Source: Mycoplana dimorpha
Lineage (GTDB): Bacteria; Pseudomonadota; Alphaproteobacteria; Rhizobiales; Rhizobiaceae
Length of the DNA: 64,000 nucleotides
Direction: 5' to 3'
Assembly (NCBI RefSeq): GCF_003046475.1
Contig: NZ_PZZZ01000003.1
Coordinates: 248,001-312,000, forward strand
Positions within the stretch are counted from its first letter, which is position 1. Every line of letters starts with the position of its first letter. The notes beneath the pieces were generated by a model. It was given only the letters and a program-made list of their open reading frames with translations, searched no databases and was not told where the DNA came from. The translations under genes were made by a program, and so were the position numbers. Of this stretch, positions 1-9,083 are shown one piece after another.

Positions 1-410
1 GAGGTCCAGTAGGGCGTCGGGATGATCACCTCGTCGCCGGGGTTGACGCTCGCCATGAAGGCGTTGAACAGGATCTGCTTGGCGCCGGTCGCAACGGTGA
101 CCTCGTCGAGCGCATAGTCGATGCCGTTCTCGCGGCGGAATTTTTCGGCGATCGCCTTCTTCAGCTCCGGCGTGCCGTCGAGGGCGGTGTACTTGGTCTC
201 GCCGCGGTCGATCGCCGCCTTGGCCGCCTGCTTGACGTTGTCGGGGGTATCGAAATCAGGCTCGCCGGCACCGAGGATGATGACCGGCAGGCCTTCGCGC
301 TTCATCGCCGCGGCCCGCGCGCCGATCTGCAGGATCTTGGAAACGCCGATCGAGGCGATCCGCGAGGCGGGCCTGAAGCCCGCCTCCTCTATCTTGGTCG
401 CTATGGTCAT
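1..410 (-). CDS. aatB: Aspartate/2-aminoadipate-type aminotransferase, N-terminal part (runs off window)
   Basis: PLP-dependent class I aminotransferase; only the first 136 residues are inside the window and the 3' end lies to the left. The start ATG at 408-410 gives MTIATKIEEAGFRPAS, then the fold-type I landmarks ILGAGEPDFDTP, GETKYTALDG and VATGAKQ. From memory this N-terminus closely resembles rhizobial aspartate aminotransferase B. It is the last visible gene of the hglS-led operon, 17 bp after amaB. Here it probably converts 2-aminoadipate and 2-oxoglutarate to 2-oxoadipate and glutamate; that substrate is inferred from context, and aspartate is the usual family substrate. The PLP lysine is outside the window. 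Confidence 0.88.
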   Translation of the reverse strand, partial: MTIATKIEEAGFRPASRIASIGVSKILQIGARAAAMKREGLPVIILGAGEPDFDTPDNVKQAAKAAIDRGETKYTALDGTPELKKAIAEKFRRENGIDYALDEVTVATGAKQILFNAFMASVNPGDEVIIPTPYWT

Positions 411-427
411 GGGCGCTCGCTCGCCAC

Positions 428-1951
428 TTACTCGATGTCGAAGGAGACGCCCTGTGCCAGCGGCAGGGCCTTCGAGTAGTTCACCGTGTTGGTGGCGCGG
501 CGCATGTAGGCCTTCCAGGCGTCGGAGCCGGATTCACGACCGCCGCCGGTTTCCTTCTCGCCGCCGAACGCGCCGCCGATTTCAGCGCCCGAGGTGCCGA
601 TGTTGACATTGGCGATGCCGCAGTCCGAACCGTCAGCGGAGAGGAAACGCTCGGCCTCCTGCATGTTCAGCGTGAAGATCGACGAGGAAAGACCGGCCGT
701 AACCGCATTGTGCTCCTCGAGCGCCTTGTCGAAGTCGGAATACTTCATGACGTAGAGGATCGGTGCGAAGGTCTCTTCGAGAACCGGGCCGGACTGCTTC
801 GGCATTTCGACGATCGCCGGCTTGACGTAGTAGGCGGTGTCCTTGCCGGCTTCCGTCACGCGGTGGCCACCGACGACCTTGCCGCCTTCTGCCTTGGCCG
901 CTTCCAGCGCCTTCTGCATGTTGTCGAAGGCCTGCTTGTCGACGAGCGGGCCGACGAGGGCGGAGGTTTCCAGCGGGTTGCCGACCGAGACGCTCTCATA
1001 GGCCTTCTTCAGGCGCGGCACGAGTTGGTCGTAGACGCTGTCGTGCACGAACAGGCGACGCAGCGTCGTGCAGCGCTGGCCGGCGGTGCCCATGGCGCCG
1101 AAGGCGATGGCGCGCAGCGCCATGTCGAGGTCGGCCGACGGGCAGACGATGCCGGCATTGTTGCCGCCGAGCTCGAGGATCGAGCGGGCGAAGCGCTTGG
1201 CAAGGCGCGGACCGACTTCCTTGCCCATTCGGGTGGAGCCGGTGGCCGAAACGAGGGCGATCTTCGGGTTGTCGACCAGGGCCTCGCCGATGGTGCGGTC
1301 GCCGATCAGCACTTGGCTCAGGTTCTTCGGCGCGTCGCCGAAGCGGGCGATGGCGCGCTCGAGGATCGCCTGGCTGGCAAGTGCGGTGAGCGGGGACTTC
1401 TCGGACGGCTTCCAGACGATCGGGTTGCCGCAGACGAGCGCCAGTGCTGCGTTCCACGACCAGACGGCGACGGGGAAGTTGAAGGCGGAGATGATGCCGA
1501 CGACGCCGAGCGGGTGCCAGGTTTCCATCATCCGGTGGCCGGGACGCTCGGTGGCGATCGTCAGGCCGTAGAGCTGGCGGGAGAGACCGACGGCGAAATC
1601 GCAGATGTCGATCATTTCCTGCACTTCGCCGAGGCCTTCGGAGGTGATCTTGCCGGCCTCGATCGAGACGAGGCGGCCGAGGTCGGCCTTGGCGGCGCGC
1701 AGTTCCTCGCCGAGCAGCCGGACGAGCTCGCCGCGCTTCGGGGCCGGGACGAGGCGCCAGGCCTTGAAGGCCTCGTGGGCGGCGTCGATCGCCTTGTTGG
1801 TGTCTGCGGCCGAATGGGTCTTCAGCTTGGCGATCTCCTCGCCGGAAACCGGGCTGAAGGAAGCCATGTCGCCGCCCTGCCAGGCGGAGGCCGGTACACC
1901 GAGCTTGTCGAGAAGCTTGGCGGTTTCCTGTTTCACGTCGACGTTGGTCAT
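428..1951 (-). CDS. amaB: L-2-aminoadipate-6-semialdehyde / piperidine-6-carboxylate dehydrogenase (ALDH7 family)
   Basis: NAD-dependent aldehyde dehydrogenase of 507 residues, cytosolic. It should oxidise 2-aminoadipate 6-semialdehyde (in equilibrium with piperideine-6-carboxylate) to 2-aminoadipate. Family landmarks are general-base Glu260 in LELGGNN and catalytic Cys294 in GTAGQRCTTLRRLF, a spacing of 34 residues as usual. The ATG at 1951 was chosen because GGAG lies 9 nt upstream; an alternative ATG at 1966 overlaps that ribosome-binding site. It sits 59 bp after the D-2-hydroxyglutarate dehydrogenase gene and 17 bp before the aminotransferase, so the operon order is consistent with lysine catabolism. 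The ALDH7 assignment is strong; the exact substrate is inferred from family and neighbours. Confidence 0.9.
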   Translation of the reverse strand: MTNVDVKQETAKLLDKLGVPASAWQGGDMASFSPVSGEEIAKLKTHSAADTNKAIDAAHEAFKAWRLVPAPKRGELVRLLGEELRAAKADLGRLVSIEAGKITSEGLGEVQEMIDICDFAVGLSRQLYGLTIATERPGHRMMETWHPLGVVGIISAFNFPVAVWSWNAALALVCGNPIVWKPSEKSPLTALASQAILERAIARFGDAPKNLSQVLIGDRTIGEALVDNPKIALVSATGSTRMGKEVGPRLAKRFARSILELGGNNAGIVCPSADLDMALRAIAFGAMGTAGQRCTTLRRLFVHDSVYDQLVPRLKKAYESVSVGNPLETSALVGPLVDKQAFDNMQKALEAAKAEGGKVVGGHRVTEAGKDTAYYVKPAIVEMPKQSGPVLEETFAPILYVMKYSDFDKALEEHNAVTAGLSSSIFTLNMQEAERFLSADGSDCGIANVNIGTSGAEIGGAFGGEKETGGGRESGSDAWKAYMRRATNTVNYSKALPLAQGVSFDIE

Positions 1952-2010
1952 GGTTGTGTTCTCCATTGTGACTCTATCGTTTCGCAGGCAGCCGACCGGC
2001 CGCCGATCTC

Positions 2011-3429
2011 TCAAAAGGTTACGCTGCCGAGCGGGCCCGGCGAGGTGATCGCCTTCAGCCCCGCGGCAAGCCTGCGGACCGCCTCCGGCGTGTAGCGGTC
2101 ATAAAAGACCTGGTTCTTGCGGCCGATCGCGTGCTCGGCGCTGTAGCTCCCGCCGAACTCTTCCACTGCCACCATGAACACCCACTCGCGCAAACGCGCC
2201 TCGAAAGCGCCGTCCGACAGACGCGGATCATCGGCGGGAACGACCAGGTTGAAGTGCACGCCGCCGTCGCCGATATGGCCGAAGTCGCAGATCGTGACGT
2301 TCTCGAAATGTTGTGGCATCTCCGCCTTCATATGGTCGAGGAAGCGCATGATGTCACCCCGGCGGAAGGAAAGATCAAACGCGATCAGTCGACCGCTATG
2401 CTTCACCCCTTCCGACAGCGCGTGGCGCAACGCCCACATCTCCGCCGGCGGACCGACGAAGGCGTCGGCGAGCGGCGTTTCCTCACGTTCCCAGATCCCG
2501 CCCAGCACCTCTTCCAGCACCGCATCCAGCGGCTGTTCGCCTTCGCGCGGCGGCGAGGTGCGGGAGATTTCTGTGAGGATGACGAAATCCGGCACGACCC
2601 CGCCCTGGAAGGGATTGCGCAGCGACGGCACGTGCGAAAAGGCCGCCGCGACCGCGTTCCTCGACATGCCCTCGAAGGCGGAAAGATAGCTGCCCAGCGC
2701 ATCTTCCATCGCCACCAGCAGTTCCGGCACGCGGTCGGGCGAGGCGGGCACCAGCAAGGCGGTGGCGACCTGGCGCGGCAGCGGCTCGAGGTTCAGCACG
2801 CATTCGGTGACGATCCCGAAGGCGCCCGAGGTGCCGATGAAGAGCTGTTTCCAGTCGACGCCGGTATTGTCCTTGCGCAGGCCGCGGCCAAGGTCGAGCA
2901 CCGTGCCCGCCTCGTCGGCCAGCACCACCTTCAGGCCCAGCGTGTTGCGGCGCACGTCGCCGTAGCGCAGGAACCGCGAGCCGCCGGTATTGGTGGCGAT
3001 CATGCCGCCGAGCCGCGGGTCGGCGCCGAGGTCGATCGGGAAGAACAGGCCCGCGTCTTCCAGCCGGCCGTTGACGTCGGAGAGCCGCAGCCCGGCCCCG
3101 GCCGTCAGCGTCCGGTTCACCCGGTTCAGTTGGAAGGGCGTGGTAAGGCGATCCAGGCTCAGCACACCTTGGCGACCCGATCCGTCCGGCGTCGAGCCGG
3201 AGACGAGACCGGTGTTGCCGGATTGCGGCACGAGCGCGATGCCGTTCTTCACGCAATAGGCGACGACGGCCGAGACTTCGCCGGTCGAGGCCGGGCGCGC
3301 GACGAAGGCGGCACGGCCCTTATCGTAGCGCGCGCCGGTCTCGTAGGCCGCCATATCGGCCGGTTCGGTGAGAAGGCCCTTCTCGCCAAGCAGCACGCGC
3401 AGTGCCTCGATATGCGTCTCTTCGATCAT
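2011..3429 (-). CDS. FAD-linked D-2-hydroxyglutarate dehydrogenase
   Basis: FAD-binding oxidase of the GlcD/D2HGDH family, 472 residues. The PCMH-type FAD domain occupies roughly residues 40-220, with the FAD motif PQSGNTGLVSGSTPD and GAFGIVTECVLNLEP. The FAD-oxidase C-terminal domain ends with SAEHAIGRKNQVFYDRYTPE, the conserved His-containing segment. It probably oxidises D-2-hydroxyglutarate, the product of HglS encoded just upstream, to 2-oxoglutarate and passes electrons to a flavoprotein or quinone. The start ATG at 3429 is 10 bp downstream of the hglS stop. A longer in-frame extension into hglS has no support. D-lactate or glycolate activity cannot be excluded from sequence, but the operon points to 2-hydroxyglutarate. 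Confidence 0.87.
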   Translation of the reverse strand: MIEETHIEALRVLLGEKGLLTEPADMAAYETGARYDKGRAAFVARPASTGEVSAVVAYCVKNGIALVPQSGNTGLVSGSTPDGSGRQGVLSLDRLTTPFQLNRVNRTLTAGAGLRLSDVNGRLEDAGLFFPIDLGADPRLGGMIATNTGGSRFLRYGDVRRNTLGLKVVLADEAGTVLDLGRGLRKDNTGVDWKQLFIGTSGAFGIVTECVLNLEPLPRQVATALLVPASPDRVPELLVAMEDALGSYLSAFEGMSRNAVAAAFSHVPSLRNPFQGGVVPDFVILTEISRTSPPREGEQPLDAVLEEVLGGIWEREETPLADAFVGPPAEMWALRHALSEGVKHSGRLIAFDLSFRRGDIMRFLDHMKAEMPQHFENVTICDFGHIGDGGVHFNLVVPADDPRLSDGAFEARLREWVFMVAVEEFGGSYSAEHAIGRKNQVFYDRYTPEAVRRLAAGLKAITSPGPLGSVTF

Positions 3430-3439
3430 CGCCCGTTCG

Positions 3440-4837
3440 TCACTCCGCAGCGACCGCCATGTTGACGATGTCCAGGCACATTTCAAGCGAGGCACGCCGA
3501 ATGCCGGCATAGTGGGCGAATTCGTCGAGCACCGGGCCGCCGAGGTCACGCTCGAACATCACCTGGTTCGGGCTTGCAACGAAGTCCTGGGTCGCATCGT
3601 CGCCGAGGTTCGACTGGAAGATCCCCGCGGCGCTGACCGGCAGGAAGTCTTCGTAGACGATCGGGTCGAACTGGATGAGGCCGGCCTCGATCGCTGTTTC
3701 GAGATCGGCGCGGCGACCGCTGACGCGCTTGCCCTTTTCCGTCAGGGAGTAGCTGAAATAGCCGAGTCCCGCCTTGCGGATGCCGTCCCAATCGTCCGGG
3801 AACGCCTTGAAGACGTCGGCGAGCGCGGCTTCGTATTCGGCGGCGTTCGAACCGTCGGCGGCCGGCCGCACGATGGCGCGGGTGTCGTTGAGGAGCTTGT
3901 CGTAAAGGGCGCGGCCCTTCGGGGTCAGCGCGATGCCGCGCTGCTCGATCTCGCCAAAGCGGGCGGTGTGGGAACCGGGTTTCCAGGCCCCGTTCTCGCC
4001 GACGAAGGAAACCGGCTCCTCCAGCGCCTTGAAAGAGGTCTGGCGCAGCAGGATCGGGCACTTGCGGGTCGGAGGTCCCTCGACGACAGCCTTCGGAGCT
4101 ATGCCTTCCTCCGGCATCAGCGCCTGCACCTCGTCGATGTCGAGGGTGCGCGGGGTGAGGTGGTTGATATGCGGGCCCTTGAAGGAAACGACATCGGCGA
4201 TCAGCCGGTGCGCATCGTGCAGCCGCTTGTACATTTCGGCGGAAACGATCGCCTGGTCGTGCCAGCGGAAGGTCTCCAGCACCTCGCGGACGAATTCGGC
4301 AGCGTCGGAAGCGTCGAGCCCGCCTTCCTTCTCCGCCTTTTCGACCAGTTCGATCGCCCGCTCGGTGAAGATCTTCCGCGAAGCGAGCACCGCGGCGGCC
4401 TCGGCGCGCAGGGCCTCGTCGGCAATCAGGTCGAGACGCAGCAGCGAGGTGAACACCCGGAACGGGTTGCGCTTCAGCGCCGCGTCGCCGACCGGGCGGA
4501 AGGCGGTGGAGTGGACCGGCACGCCGGCGGTCGACAGGTCGTAATAGCCGACCGGATACATGCCCATCACCGCGAAGACGCGGCGCATCATCGAGAGCTC
4601 TTCCGGCGTCCCGAGCCAGATCGCGCCGTGACGCTCCTCGGAGATGCGCTCGAGCGAGTCGGTCGCTTCGAGGCGGGCCTGGAGGTGCGGGTCGGCCGCC
4701 AGCGTCTCTTCGTTGACGCGCGCCACCAGTGCCATCAGCGTGCCGTATGCCGGCACCTCGTTGCGGTACATGGCGGACATGGCGGCGGAAAAGTCCGAGC
4801 GGATCGCGTCGGCGGAAACATGCGTTCTGGCTGTCAT
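3440..4837 (-). CDS. hglS: 2-oxoadipate dioxygenase/decarboxylase (DUF1338, HglS)
   Basis: Fe(II)-dependent enzyme of 465 residues that converts 2-oxoadipate and O2 to D-2-hydroxyglutarate and CO2 in bacterial lysine catabolism. Candidate metal ligands fit the family: His70 in SEERHGAIWLG, His226 in GPHINHLTPR and a Glu near 294-298 in RFGEIEQRG. His70 and His226 have the same numbering I recall for the Pseudomonas putida enzyme. First gene of the minus-strand operon, divergent from lysR across 167 bp, so the promoter must lie in 4838-5004. Full length, no truncation seen. Confidence is high because family, length and neighbouring pathway genes all agree. Confidence 0.92.
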   Translation of the reverse strand: MTARTHVSADAIRSDFSAAMSAMYRNEVPAYGTLMALVARVNEETLAADPHLQARLEATDSLERISEERHGAIWLGTPEELSMMRRVFAVMGMYPVGYYDLSTAGVPVHSTAFRPVGDAALKRNPFRVFTSLLRLDLIADEALRAEAAAVLASRKIFTERAIELVEKAEKEGGLDASDAAEFVREVLETFRWHDQAIVSAEMYKRLHDAHRLIADVVSFKGPHINHLTPRTLDIDEVQALMPEEGIAPKAVVEGPPTRKCPILLRQTSFKALEEPVSFVGENGAWKPGSHTARFGEIEQRGIALTPKGRALYDKLLNDTRAIVRPAADGSNAAEYEAALADVFKAFPDDWDGIRKAGLGYFSYSLTEKGKRVSGRRADLETAIEAGLIQFDPIVYEDFLPVSAAGIFQSNLGDDATQDFVASPNQVMFERDLGGPVLDEFAHYAGIRRASLEMCLDIVNMAVAAE

Positions 4838-5004
4838 GCGTCAGTCTCGTCTCATTTTGCGCGATTCCGGGCGGAAATCGCTTCACACTCTTCCTGGTAT
4901 TGGTCTACAAGGGTGGGAGGACCCGTTCATTCTGAAAACAGATCATAACGGATCGCACTGGCGAGTGATCGCGCATGTTTTGACTGGGTTGATGCGAGAG
5001 TCGA
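4838..5004. promoter_or_regulatory. Divergent hglS / lysR regulatory region
   Basis: 167-bp intergenic region that must carry the promoters of the hglS operon (minus) and lysR (plus). It holds an imperfect dyad, GATTCCGGGCGGAAATC near 4863, and AT-richer DNA around 4925-4985. LysR-type proteins usually bind such divergent regions at T-N11-A dyads, so this is the likely operator, but I cannot place a confident -35/-10 pair. Confidence 0.5.
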
Positions 5005-5898
5005 ATGAAGTTGAGCCGCAGGTTGATACCCGACGTGACGACGCTGCAGGCCTTCGAGTGCGCGGCGCGCCATGGCAGCTTCACGCAGGCCGCCAATGAG
5101 CTGAATCTCACCCAGAGCGCCGTCAGCCGCCAGATCAAGGACCTCGAGGAGCAGCTCGGCGTTCTCCTGTTCGAGCGCGTGCGCCAGCGCGTCGTGCTCT
5201 CCGAGGACGGCCGTCGCTTCCTGCCGGAAGTGCGCAAGCTGCTGCACCAGACCGAAGAGACGATGCTGCGCGCCATGTCGGCGGCACGCTCCGACCACAG
5301 CCTGACGATCGCGACGCTGCCGACCTTCGGCAGCCGCTGGCTGACCCCGCGGCTGCCCGCCTTCCTCGCGCAGTTTCCGGGCACCGTCATCAACGTCGCC
5401 TCGCGTTCCGCACCGTTCGACTTCGACGAGGAGAGTTTTGATCTCGCCATCCACTACGGCCAGCCCGTCTGGGCCCGCGCCAGCTGCTCCTATCTCTGCA
5501 GCGAGGTGATCCTGCCGGCGGGGAGCCCGGAGTTGCTGCGGCACTGGAAGCTCGCGGATCCGACCGATCTGGAGAGCGCGCCGCTGCTGCATCTCGCCAC
5601 CCGCCCGAAGCTGTGGGCGCAGTGGTTCGAGCTGAACGGCGGGGCGGCCGAGACCGCCTATCGCGGTCATCGCTTCGACCAGTTCTCGATGGTCATCGAG
5701 GCGGCGGTGGCGGGGCTCGGCTTTGCGCTGCTGCCGCGCTACCTGATCGAGCAGGAGCTTGCCAGCGGGCGGCTTTCGGTGGTGTTCGACCGGCCGATGC
5801 AGACCGACAACAGCTATTATCTCGTCGTGCCGGAGGGCAAGCTGGAGAACTCGCTGAGCCAGGCTTTTCGGGCCTGGATCGCCACGCAGGTCACCTGA
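5005..5898 (+). CDS. LysR-family transcriptional regulator of lysine/pipecolate catabolism
   Basis: 297 residues. An N-terminal winged helix-turn-helix spans about 8-67 (LQAFECAARHGSFTQAANELNLTQ region, then AVSRQIKDLEEQLGVLLFER), followed by a periplasmic-binding-protein-like effector domain. The effector half resembles the GcvA-type subgroup (ending in FRAWIATQ). Divergent from hglS and followed 136 bp later by the flavin oxidoreductase, so it probably controls both sides in response to a pathway intermediate such as 2-aminoadipate or pipecolate. The effector is inference; the family is certain. Confidence 0.9.
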   Translation: MKLSRRLIPDVTTLQAFECAARHGSFTQAANELNLTQSAVSRQIKDLEEQLGVLLFERVRQRVVLSEDGRRFLPEVRKLLHQTEETMLRAMSAARSDHSLTIATLPTFGSRWLTPRLPAFLAQFPGTVINVASRSAPFDFDEESFDLAIHYGQPVWARASCSYLCSEVILPAGSPELLRHWKLADPTDLESAPLLHLATRPKLWAQWFELNGGAAETAYRGHRFDQFSMVIEAAVAGLGFALLPRYLIEQELASGRLSVVFDRPMQTDNSYYLVVPEGKLENSLSQAFRAWIATQVT

Positions 5899-6034
5899 TA
5901 CCGATCCATCGGCCGAACCGCTCATTCGCAGCCAGAATGATCCGGTGTCGAAACAGCACTTTCCTCCTTGCCTTCGATCGTCGAATGTGGCGGCATCGGA
6001 AAACCTCCCAACCCGGCGATCGAAGAACATTTTC

Positions 6035-7318
6035 ATGCAGAACGACCCGCGTTCCCACGGTCTGTGGGAAATGACCGCCCCGCCCGCCCCCGCAACCGAG
6101 ACGCTGACCGGCGCTACCGAGGCCGACGTTGTGATCGTCGGCGGCGGCTTCACCGGCTTTTCGGCGGCACTGCATCTGGCCGAGCGCGGCACGAAGGTGG
6201 TGCTTCTCGAAGGCAAGGAAATCGGCTTCGGCGGTTCGGGGCGCAATGTCGGCCTCGTCAATGCCGGCATGTGGGTGATGCCGGACGACCTGCCGGGCGT
6301 CCTCGGCGACCTCTATGGCGGCCGACTGCTCGATCTTCTCGGCAACGCCCCTCGCCTCGTCTTCGAACTGGTGCAAAAGCACGCGATCGACTGCGAGATC
6401 AACCCGGTCGGCACCCTCCACTGCGCCGTCGGCAAGTCCGGCCTTGAGGAGCTTCAGGCCCGCGCCGAGCAGTGGGCAAGGCGCGGCGCTCCCGTGAGGC
6501 TGCTCGATGCGGCTGAGACGGCGCGGCGCGTCGGCACCTCCGCCTATACCGGCTCGCTGCTCGACATGCGGGCCGGCACGATCCAGCCGCTCGCCTATGT
6601 GCGCGGCCTGGCCAGGGCAGCCATCGCCGCCGGCGCCAGGGTCTATACGGCAAGCCCGGTCACCGGTGCGGAGCAATCCGGCCGCCGCTGGACGGTGAAG
6701 ACCGACCGGGGATCGGTGACGGCCGACTGGGTGATCGTCGCCACAAACGCCTACACGGTCGCCCCCTGGGCGGAGGTGCGGGCCGAGCTGGTGCATCTTC
6801 CCTATTTCAACTTCGCCACGAAGCCGTTGTCACCGGCGATGCAGGCGAAAATCCTGCCCGGTCGCGAAGGGGCATGGGACACGGAGGAAATCCTCTCCTC
6901 CTATCGCTACGACCGGCTCGGCCGGCTGGTGTTCGGCAGCGTCGGCGCGCTGCGCGGCACCGGCACCGCGATCCACAAGGCCTGGGCGCGGCGAGCGCTC
7001 AAAAAACTCTTTCCCGAGATCGGCGACGTGGAGTTCGAGGCCGAATGGTACGGCAAGATCGGCATGACCGCCGACAACCTGCCGCGCTTCCACCGGCTTG
7101 CCCAGAACGTCATCGGCTTTTCCGGCTATAACGGCCGCGGGATTGCGCCGGGCACGGTGTTCGGCCGGGTGCTGGCGCAGCACATCTCAGGCGAGATTGC
7201 CGAAAAAGACCTGCCGCTCCCGGTGACCGACCCGGTGGCGCAGTCGTTCCGGCCGATCCGCGAGGGTTACTACGAGGTCGGCGCCCAGCTTGCCCATCTC
7301 GTGCAGGCCCGGATCTGA
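6035..7318 (+). CDS. amaA: FAD-dependent amine oxidoreductase, probable L-pipecolate oxidase
   Basis: DAO-family flavoprotein of 427 residues. The N-terminal Rossmann dinucleotide fold is at about 25-60 (VVIVGGGFTGFSAALHLAERG, then E for ribose binding in LLEGKEIGFGGSGRNVG). The C-terminal FAD loop is GYNGRGIAPGTVFGR. The ATG at 6035 is used rather than an upstream ATG at 5945, because homology to DAO proteins begins shortly after it. In Pseudomonas, AmaA oxidises L-pipecolate to piperideine-6-carboxylate, the substrate of AmaB encoded 4 kb away, and the locus supports that role. Related DAO enzymes act on other secondary amines, so substrate is inferred. Not membrane-spanning. Confidence 0.72.
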   Translation: MQNDPRSHGLWEMTAPPAPATETLTGATEADVVIVGGGFTGFSAALHLAERGTKVVLLEGKEIGFGGSGRNVGLVNAGMWVMPDDLPGVLGDLYGGRLLDLLGNAPRLVFELVQKHAIDCEINPVGTLHCAVGKSGLEELQARAEQWARRGAPVRLLDAAETARRVGTSAYTGSLLDMRAGTIQPLAYVRGLARAAIAAGARVYTASPVTGAEQSGRRWTVKTDRGSVTADWVIVATNAYTVAPWAEVRAELVHLPYFNFATKPLSPAMQAKILPGREGAWDTEEILSSYRYDRLGRLVFGSVGALRGTGTAIHKAWARRALKKLFPEIGDVEFEAEWYGKIGMTADNLPRFHRLAQNVIGFSGYNGRGIAPGTVFGRVLAQHISGEIAEKDLPLPVTDPVAQSFRPIREGYYEVGAQLAHLVQARI

Positions 7319-7385
7319 GTTTTTCCAACACAGGAGCCCGTGCGAATCATGGCGCAAGGGCCCCGTTCGCCGATGAGAGCGACGG

Positions 7386-8684
7386 TCAGATCTCGTCCGG
7401 CCGCAGCGGAGCGTAGTCGGCCGCATTCACTGCCGTCGGCCGGCCCTCCAGCTTCAGTTCGCTGAAGCGCGGCGCCGAACGGGCGATCACCTTGCCGCGG
7501 CGCATGACGACGAGGCGATTGGCCTTCAACCGCAGCGCCTCCAGCGGATCGCGCGCCTGCAGGATCACCAGGTCGGCGTTGCAGCCCTTCTCCAGCCCGT
7601 AGCCTTCCAGCCCCATGGTTTTTGCCGAGTTGACGGTGAGCGCGGCAAAAATCTTCTTCTTGTCCTCGATCCCGGCCATCTGCGCGACGTGGATTGCCAT
7701 GTGGCCGACCTCGAGCATGTCGCCCGAGCCCATCGAGTACCAGGGATCCATCACGCAGTCCTGACCGAGGGAGACGTTGAGGCCCGCCTCCATCAGTTCG
7801 CGCACCCGCGTCATGCCGCGCCGCTTCGGATAGGTGTCGTGCCGGCCCTGCAGCATGATGTTGATCAGCGGGTTGGGAATGACGTCGATCTCTGCTTCCA
7901 GCATCAGCGGGATCAGCTTCGAGACGTAGTAGTTGTCCATCGAATGCATCGAGACCAGGTGCGAGCCGGCGACGCGGCCCTGCAGGCCGTAGCGCACCGT
8001 CTCGGCGGCGAGCGTCTCGATGTGCCGCGACATCGGGTCGTCGGTCTCGTCGCAATGCATGTCGACCGGCAGGCCGCGGTCGGCGGCGATCTTGCAGAGC
8101 GCTGCGACCGAGGCGGCGCCGTCGGCCATCGTCCGCTCGAAATGCGGAATGCCGCCGACGATGTCGAGGCCCATGTCGAGCGCGCGGTTCAGCGAATCGA
8201 CCCCGCCCGGTGCGCGGTAGTAGCCGTCCTGGGGGAAAGCGACGAGCTGCAGGTCGATATAGGGAGCCACCTTCTCGCGCACCTCGATCAGCGCCTCGGC
8301 GGTGACGAGCGCCGGATCGCTCGTGTCGACATGGCTGCGGATCGCCAGCAGCCCCTGCGCGACGGCGAGGTCGCAGTAGCGCAGCGCCCGCTCCACCAGC
8401 GCCTCGCGCGTCAGCGTCGGGCGCAATTCGCCCCAGAGCGCGATGCCCTCGAGCAGCGTGCCGGAAATGTTCATCCGCGGCAGGCCGAGCGACAGCGTGG
8501 CGTCCATGTGGAAATGCGGATCGACGAAGGGCGGCGTCACCAGCCGGCCGCTCGCCTCGATCGTCTCGCCTGCCTCCGCCTCGATCCGCTGATCGACCGC
8601 AACGATCTTGTCGCCGTTGATGCCGATGTCGATGCCCTCGCGGCCGTCGGGAAGATTGGCATTCTTGATCAACACGTCGAACAT
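7386..8684 (-). CDS. codA: Cytosine deaminase (CodA-type amidohydrolase)
   Basis: 432-residue amidohydrolase. Metal and active-site motifs match E. coli CodA: His57/His59 in DPHFHMD, HCDETDD (metal His and catalytic Glu), GSHLVSMHSM (second His) and LGQDCVMDPWYSMGSGDML with the metal Asp. It deaminates cytosine to uracil for pyrimidine salvage, in the cytosol; relatives act on isoguanine or 5-methylcytosine. Convergent with the pipecolate-oxidase-like gene (67 bp apart), and no partner permease is adjacent. A second long reading frame over the same bases shows no domain and was ignored. Confidence 0.85.
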   Translation of the reverse strand: MFDVLIKNANLPDGREGIDIGINGDKIVAVDQRIEAEAGETIEASGRLVTPPFVDPHFHMDATLSLGLPRMNISGTLLEGIALWGELRPTLTREALVERALRYCDLAVAQGLLAIRSHVDTSDPALVTAEALIEVREKVAPYIDLQLVAFPQDGYYRAPGGVDSLNRALDMGLDIVGGIPHFERTMADGAASVAALCKIAADRGLPVDMHCDETDDPMSRHIETLAAETVRYGLQGRVAGSHLVSMHSMDNYYVSKLIPLMLEAEIDVIPNPLINIMLQGRHDTYPKRRGMTRVRELMEAGLNVSLGQDCVMDPWYSMGSGDMLEVGHMAIHVAQMAGIEDKKKIFAALTVNSAKTMGLEGYGLEKGCNADLVILQARDPLEALRLKANRLVVMRRGKVIARSAPRFSELKLEGRPTAVNAADYAPLRPDEI

Positions 8685-9083
8685 GGGGCACCTGGTCTGG
8701 AATCGAAAGGCGAATGGCGTTCAGCGCTCCCGCGCCGTAACGGCCGCCGAGGATGGCGCCCGCGGCGGCGAGTGATGGGAGATAATATAGAGCACCCTAA
8801 GGCCGGGCTGGTAGGCCACCACCCCCCGCAACCGGGCCCTTGAATTTGCCGGGCGGAGCTCGGCGCCGCGAGCATCCATTGCCGGTCGGACCTTTGTCTC
8901 CAATGGGTTCCCACCTGATCGGGCGCGCGCATTCAGGCTCCTGTCAGCATCGCCCGGCAGGTTCGCGCCGCGGATCGGAATACTATCGCGTGCGTTTGAC
9001 GGTGTGCTGCAGCTGGAGTTTGCAGTATCCGGGGACCAGGTCAAGGCTCCTGATCCGCGACGAAGCGGATCGAAGGAGCATCA
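8685..9083. promoter_or_regulatory. codA / eptA divergent intergenic region with a hairpin abutting the eptA ribosome-binding site
   Basis: About 400 bp with no credible gene. At 9052-9071 a perfect 7-bp stem (GATCCGC / GCGGATC, 6-nt loop) ends one base before the Shine-Dalgarno AAGGAG at 9074-9079, five nt from the eptA ATG. The hairpin could modulate ribosome access. The expected response-regulator box for the neighbouring two-component system was not recognised; no CTTAAG-type PmrA repeats are present. Confidence 0.45.
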
